DNA of 9,270 bases, from positions 1 through 9,270 of the forward strand of contig CAJXLH010000092.1 of the NCBI GenBank assembly GCA_913055925.1, in the 5' to 3' direction. Made by a program: the position numbers and the translations under genes. Position 1 is the first letter of the stretch, and each line of letters begins with the position of its first letter. Below the pieces are notes generated by a model that was not told the DNA's origin, searched no databases, and saw only the letters and a program-made list of their open reading frames with translations. Positions 6,931 to 9,270 of this stretch are shown here, one piece after another. Source of the stretch: an uncultured Maritalea sp. (GTDB taxonomy: Bacteria > Pseudomonadota > Alphaproteobacteria > Rhizobiales > Devosiaceae).

Positions 6931-7541
6931 TTTGCGAAAGAGTAAATCGAGAACCCAAGCGACAAAACGAACGGCAGAGCGAGAAACACAACACCGACGC
7001 GAGGCCACAATGATGTGAAACGACGCCATAAAACAAAGGCAATCAAAAGCCCGGCCACCGCCTCCAGCACGCCGACAATATCACCAAAATGGCGGCGGTC
7101 CCAATAAGAAATAGGAGAGTGAAACCGCGCTTCGGTTAAAGGCCAAAAGTGAATATGAGCGTCATCCGCGTGCACCGGAAAATCCAGGAGTACATGAGCC
7201 AAACACGCGGCACTGAGTAACGAAAGACCGAGCCAAAAACCTTTCAAGCGACCGGATGTTTGCTTGGCGAGTACGAATCCCAAAATCAACATCGCCGCGT
7301 ATAGCGGCGCAGAATTTGAGATCATAGAAAGGGTCTGCCACGGTTCCTGCCAATAAAGCCCATCAGGCTTACGCCATAAATTATCGACGTGAAAGCCGGG
7401 CAATCGCGAAACCAAAACCATCACAAAGACCGACAAATCCGGCAGCAAGCCGCCAAAAAGGACAGCGAGATTTTGCCGTTTTGAAAACTTCTTGCGCGCA
7501 AACAGTGCAGCGCCAACCAGAATGTGGGTATTTGTAAGCAT
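6927..7541 (-). CDS. YdjM-like inner-membrane protein (LexA-binding, metal-dependent hydrolase family)
   Basis: 204 aa with an ATG start and AGGGAA five bases upstream. It has features of the YdjM family (Pfam PF04307, described as LexA-binding, inner-membrane-associated putative hydrolase): an early THILVGAALF with His6, FGGLLPDLSVF with Asp35, and a His/Asp-rich block at 116-134 (HVLLD then FPVHADDAHIHFWPL). These conserved His and Asp residues sit near membrane helices and could bind a metal (inference). About four to five hydrophobic helices are visible. In Rhizobiales such proteins are sometimes labelled 'cobalamin biosynthesis CobQ', but nothing CobQ-like is seen, so that label should not be used. 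The true activity is unknown. It overlaps the second transporter gene by four bases at the stops and is divergent from the antiporter. A strong interrupted hairpin lies just before its ribosome-binding site. Confidence 0.83.
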   Translation of the reverse strand: MLTNTHILVGAALFARKKFSKRQNLAVLFGGLLPDLSVFVMVLVSRLPGFHVDNLWRKPDGLYWQEPWQTLSMISNSAPLYAAMLILGFVLAKQTSGRLKGFWLGLSLLSAACLAHVLLDFPVHADDAHIHFWPLTEARFHSPISYWDRRHFGDIVGVLEAVAGLLIAFVLWRRFTSLWPRVGVVFLALPFVLSLGFSIYSFAN

Positions 7542-7554
7542 GTTGGTTCCCTAT

Positions 7555-7595
7555 TCGCATTAACTTAGTCGGAAAAAAACTGAGTTGCTATGCGA
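7555..7595. repeat. Interrupted 14-bp inverted repeat before the YdjM-like gene
   Basis: The outer arms TCGCAT (7555-7560) and ATGCGA (7590-7595) pair exactly. The inner arms AACTTAGT (7562-7569) and ACTGAGTT (7579-7586) pair with one G-U as RNA of the plus strand. The loop is CGGAAAAAA, with a 1-nt versus 3-nt internal bulge between the arms. It begins about 14 bp upstream of the minus-strand ATG, next to the AGGGAA site. It could be an operator or a leader RNA structure. It is not a terminator of any visible gene. Confidence 0.5.
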
Positions 7596-7684
7596 TCAAC
7601 AAACTTGTGATCCCTTTACATAAAATTCCCAATCACCATATGTAGGGCTCTTGAGTTTTCGCACGAACTTTGCCAAACCCAACG

Positions 7685-7699
7685 CGTCGACGTTAACGT
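7685..7699. repeat. Overlapping palindromes just before the antiporter start
   Basis: CGTCGACG (7685-7692) overlaps ACGTTAACGT (7690-7699); both are perfect palindromes. They end 11 bp before the ATG, next to the AAAGG ribosome-binding site. A regulator site is possible; the match is too short to be sure. Confidence 0.3.
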
Positions 7700-7710
7700 A
7701 AAAGGTACAC

Positions 7711-8685
7711 ATGCCCTATTTGCTGCTCATTCTGGGCCTAGCGACATTGGTCGTCACCGGCGATCTTTTGGTACGCGGTGCCGTTGGACTTTCCAACCGC
7801 ATGGGCATCCCGCCTCTCGTCATCGGATTAACAGTGGTCGCCTTCGGCACCTCTGCGCCCGAATTGGTCGTTTCACTTTCCGCAGCGGCAGAAGGTGCCC
7901 CGGGCCTCTCAATTGGGAATGTGGTTGGCTCCAACATCACTAACATTTTGTTTGTGTTGGGCGTCCCCGCCCTGGTTTGCGCAATTAATTGCTCACAAAC
8001 CGGATTACGGCGCTCCACGACCTTCATGGTCGCTGTATCAGTGCTGCTTATCGTTTTGAGCTTTGACGGCACCATCAGCTTTGTTGACGGTTTAATTCTA
8101 ATCCTCTTGCTGGCTGGCTATCTTGTTTACAACGGCATTGAAGCGACAAAGGCACGTCGCAAAGGCCAAGCAATTGAAGACATTGTCGAGGAAATCGACG
8201 ATGCCCCGTCGGACACCAAGAAGATCGTCACCTATCTGATCATCGGGATTATCGGCCTACCGCTTGGCGGCAAACTGACCACAGATAGCGCCCTAGATAT
8301 CGCATCCATGATGGGTGTGGCGGAAAGCGCTGTGGGTCTTTCCATCGTTGCCCTTGGCACGTCACTACCTGAATTTGCGGCAGGCATGGCAGCCGCACTG
8401 CGCCGTCAGTCGGCGGTCGCGATTGGTAACGCTGTTGGCTCGAACATTTTCAACATCTTGTCGATTATCGGCATTACTTCGCTCATCATTCCACTTCAGG
8501 TCGATGAGAACTTCCTGCGGTTTGATTACTGGGTGATGCTGCTGGTTTCAGCTGCGCTGTTGCCAATTGTTTATATGCATCGCAGTATTGGCAGGTTCGA
8601 AGGCATTATCATGGCCCTACTCTATATCGGCTATTTGTTCCTTGTCTTTGATATTGGACACGACATGTTTGAAGGGGGCTTTTAG
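7711..8685 (+). CDS. CaCA-family calcium/sodium antiporter (YrbG-like)
   Basis: 324 aa, the normal length for bacterial K+-independent or K+-dependent Na+/Ca2+ exchangers. Both halves of the duplicated fold are plain. Alpha-1 has VVAFGTSAPELVVSL (GTSAPE at 46-51) and GNVVGSN (69-75). Alpha-2 has IVALGTSLPEFAAGM (GTSLPE at 216-221) and GNAVGSN (239-245). The two Glu residues, E51 and E221, are the ion-binding acids of the family. A central cytosolic loop of about residues 145-170 is charged (EDIVEEIDDAPSD). The inner-membrane protein exchanges Na+ or H+ for Ca2+, probably exporting Ca2+. The ATG has AAAGG five bases upstream. The SDR gene follows after 6 bp, so the two are probably co-transcribed. 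Exact ion selectivity is not readable from the sequence. Confidence 0.94.
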   Translation: MPYLLLILGLATLVVTGDLLVRGAVGLSNRMGIPPLVIGLTVVAFGTSAPELVVSLSAAAEGAPGLSIGNVVGSNITNILFVLGVPALVCAINCSQTGLRRSTTFMVAVSVLLIVLSFDGTISFVDGLILILLLAGYLVYNGIEATKARRKGQAIEDIVEEIDDAPSDTKKIVTYLIIGIIGLPLGGKLTTDSALDIASMMGVAESAVGLSIVALGTSLPEFAAGMAAALRRQSAVAIGNAVGSNIFNILSIIGITSLIIPLQVDENFLRFDYWVMLLVSAALLPIVYMHRSIGRFEGIIMALLYIGYLFLVFDIGHDMFEGGF

Positions 8686-8686
8686 G
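8684..8686 (+). promoter_or_regulatory. Ribosome-binding site of the SDR gene overlapping the antiporter stop codon
   Basis: TAGGCGAAAATG: the antiporter stop TAG supplies the first bases of AGG, five bases before the ATG at 8692. Such an overlap fits translational coupling of the two genes. Confidence 0.45.
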
Positions 8687-8691
8687 CGAAA

Positions 8692-9270
8692 ATGTCAAAA
8701 GGTATCGCACTCATCACAGGTGCAGCCGACCGCATTGGTGCCGCTATTGCCCGATCCATGGCCGGCCACGGCTACAAGACGATTGTCCACTACAATAGCT
8801 CTGCGCAAAAAGCGGACGCACTTGTCGACGAAATTCGCGCGGCAGGCGGGGAAGCAAAATCCATCGGTGCAGACCTTTTGGACCGCACCGCGCGTGGCGC
8901 CTTGATCGATAAAGCCAGCGCCCTTTTTGGCCCGATCAATATTTTGGTCAACAACGCGTCGATATTTCTGCCAGACAATATTTCTGAACTCGAACCTGAG
9001 CTTTGGCAAAAGCATTTTGGTATCCACGCCGAAGCGCCAATGTTTCTTGCGCGCGACTTCGCGGCGCAATTGCCAGCAGGTGTTGAAGGCAACATCATCA
9101 ACTTAATCGACCAACGCGTATGGGCGTTAAAGCCGACCTTTTTCTCCTACACGCTTTCGAAATCAGTTCTTTGGTCTGCAACACAAACCGCAGCGCAATC
9201 GCTCGCCCCGCGCATTCGCGTCAACGCAATTGGCCCCGGCCCGACGATCAAAAACATCCATCAAACTGAA
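8692..9270 (+). CDS. Pteridine-reductase-like SDR (FolM/PTR1 type), 3' truncated
   Basis: 193 codons are visible before the right edge; the frame is open there, so the gene continues. It begins MSKGIALITGAADRIGAAIA, an N-terminal Rossmann NAD(P)-binding motif with TGxxxRIG in place of the commoner TGxxxGIG. HYNSSAQKAD follows, like the HYxxS NADPH-site motif of Leishmania PTR1, then NNAS. The active site has YTLSK (Tyr-x-x-x-Lys), with Asp in NLIDQR thirteen residues before the Tyr, where ordinary SDRs have Ser. That Asp-Tyr-Lys set is known from PTR1, so a dihydrobiopterin/dihydrofolate or dihydromonapterin reductase role is the best guess. RIRVNAIGPGPT is the usual family end region. In the cytosol it would use NADPH to reduce a pterin. 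Other SDR reactions cannot be excluded. Confidence 0.88.
   Translation, partial: MSKGIALITGAADRIGAAIARSMAGHGYKTIVHYNSSAQKADALVDEIRAAGGEAKSIGADLLDRTARGALIDKASALFGPINILVNNASIFLPDNISELEPELWQKHFGIHAEAPMFLARDFAAQLPAGVEGNIINLIDQRVWALKPTFFSYTLSKSVLWSATQTAAQSLAPRIRVNAIGPGPTIKNIHQTE

Noticed and set aside
6927..7541. Annotation as cobalamin biosynthesis CobQ
   Set aside because: CobQ is a much larger glutamine amidotransferase; this 204-aa membrane protein has none of its motifs and fits YdjM-like proteins.
8695..9101. Minus-strand reading frames opposite the SDR gene
   Set aside because: They are shadows of the SDR frame, which carries clear Rossmann and active-site motifs.

Overview
The window looks like chromosomal DNA of an alphaproteobacterium, most likely a Hyphomicrobiales/Rhizobiales relative. 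This is inferred from protein style: the PAS_7-like and MASE1-like domains, the small Gly-rich protein, the YdjM-like protein that is often mislabelled 'CobQ' in this group, and the FixK/FNR-type box. GC content is moderate. There are no rRNA or tRNA genes, CRISPR arrays, insertion sequences or phage genes. All the coding sequences look intact apart from the two cut by the window edges.

Left part (1-2732) is a cyclic-di-GMP locus. The 3' end of an EAL phosphodiesterase gene on the + strand, probably the tail of a GGDEF-EAL protein, converges with a minus-strand MASE1-PAS-GGDEF diguanylate cyclase gene. Only 14 bp separate them. The cyclase starts at GTG behind a strong Shine-Dalgarno and lacks the usual RxxD product-inhibition site. 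Upstream of it, 2733-3169 is the largest non-coding stretch. It holds a perfect 14-bp FNR/FixK-type palindrome (2884-2897) and several inverted repeats.

Middle part (3170-6930) holds a minus-strand EamA-type transporter gene diverging from an orphan 5-carboxymethyl-2-hydroxymuconate isomerase-like tautomerase gene. A short Gly-rich protein gene lies on the minus strand, followed by a + strand pair: an exported DUF1176 protein and a second EamA-type transporter, 11 bp apart.

Right part (6927-9270) holds a minus-strand YdjM-like membrane protein gene that meets the second transporter at a shared CTAG, so each gene's stop codon lies within the same four bases. A strong interrupted inverted repeat sits just before its ribosome-binding site. 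Divergent from it is a CaCA-family Na+/Ca2+ antiporter gene, followed 6 bp later by a pteridine-reductase-like SDR gene that runs off the right edge.

I did not find a clearly new multi-gene system. The points most worth a second look are the FNR/FixK box next to the diguanylate cyclase, the structured non-coding region around it, the hairpin before the YdjM-like gene, and the PTR1-like catalytic signature of the SDR.
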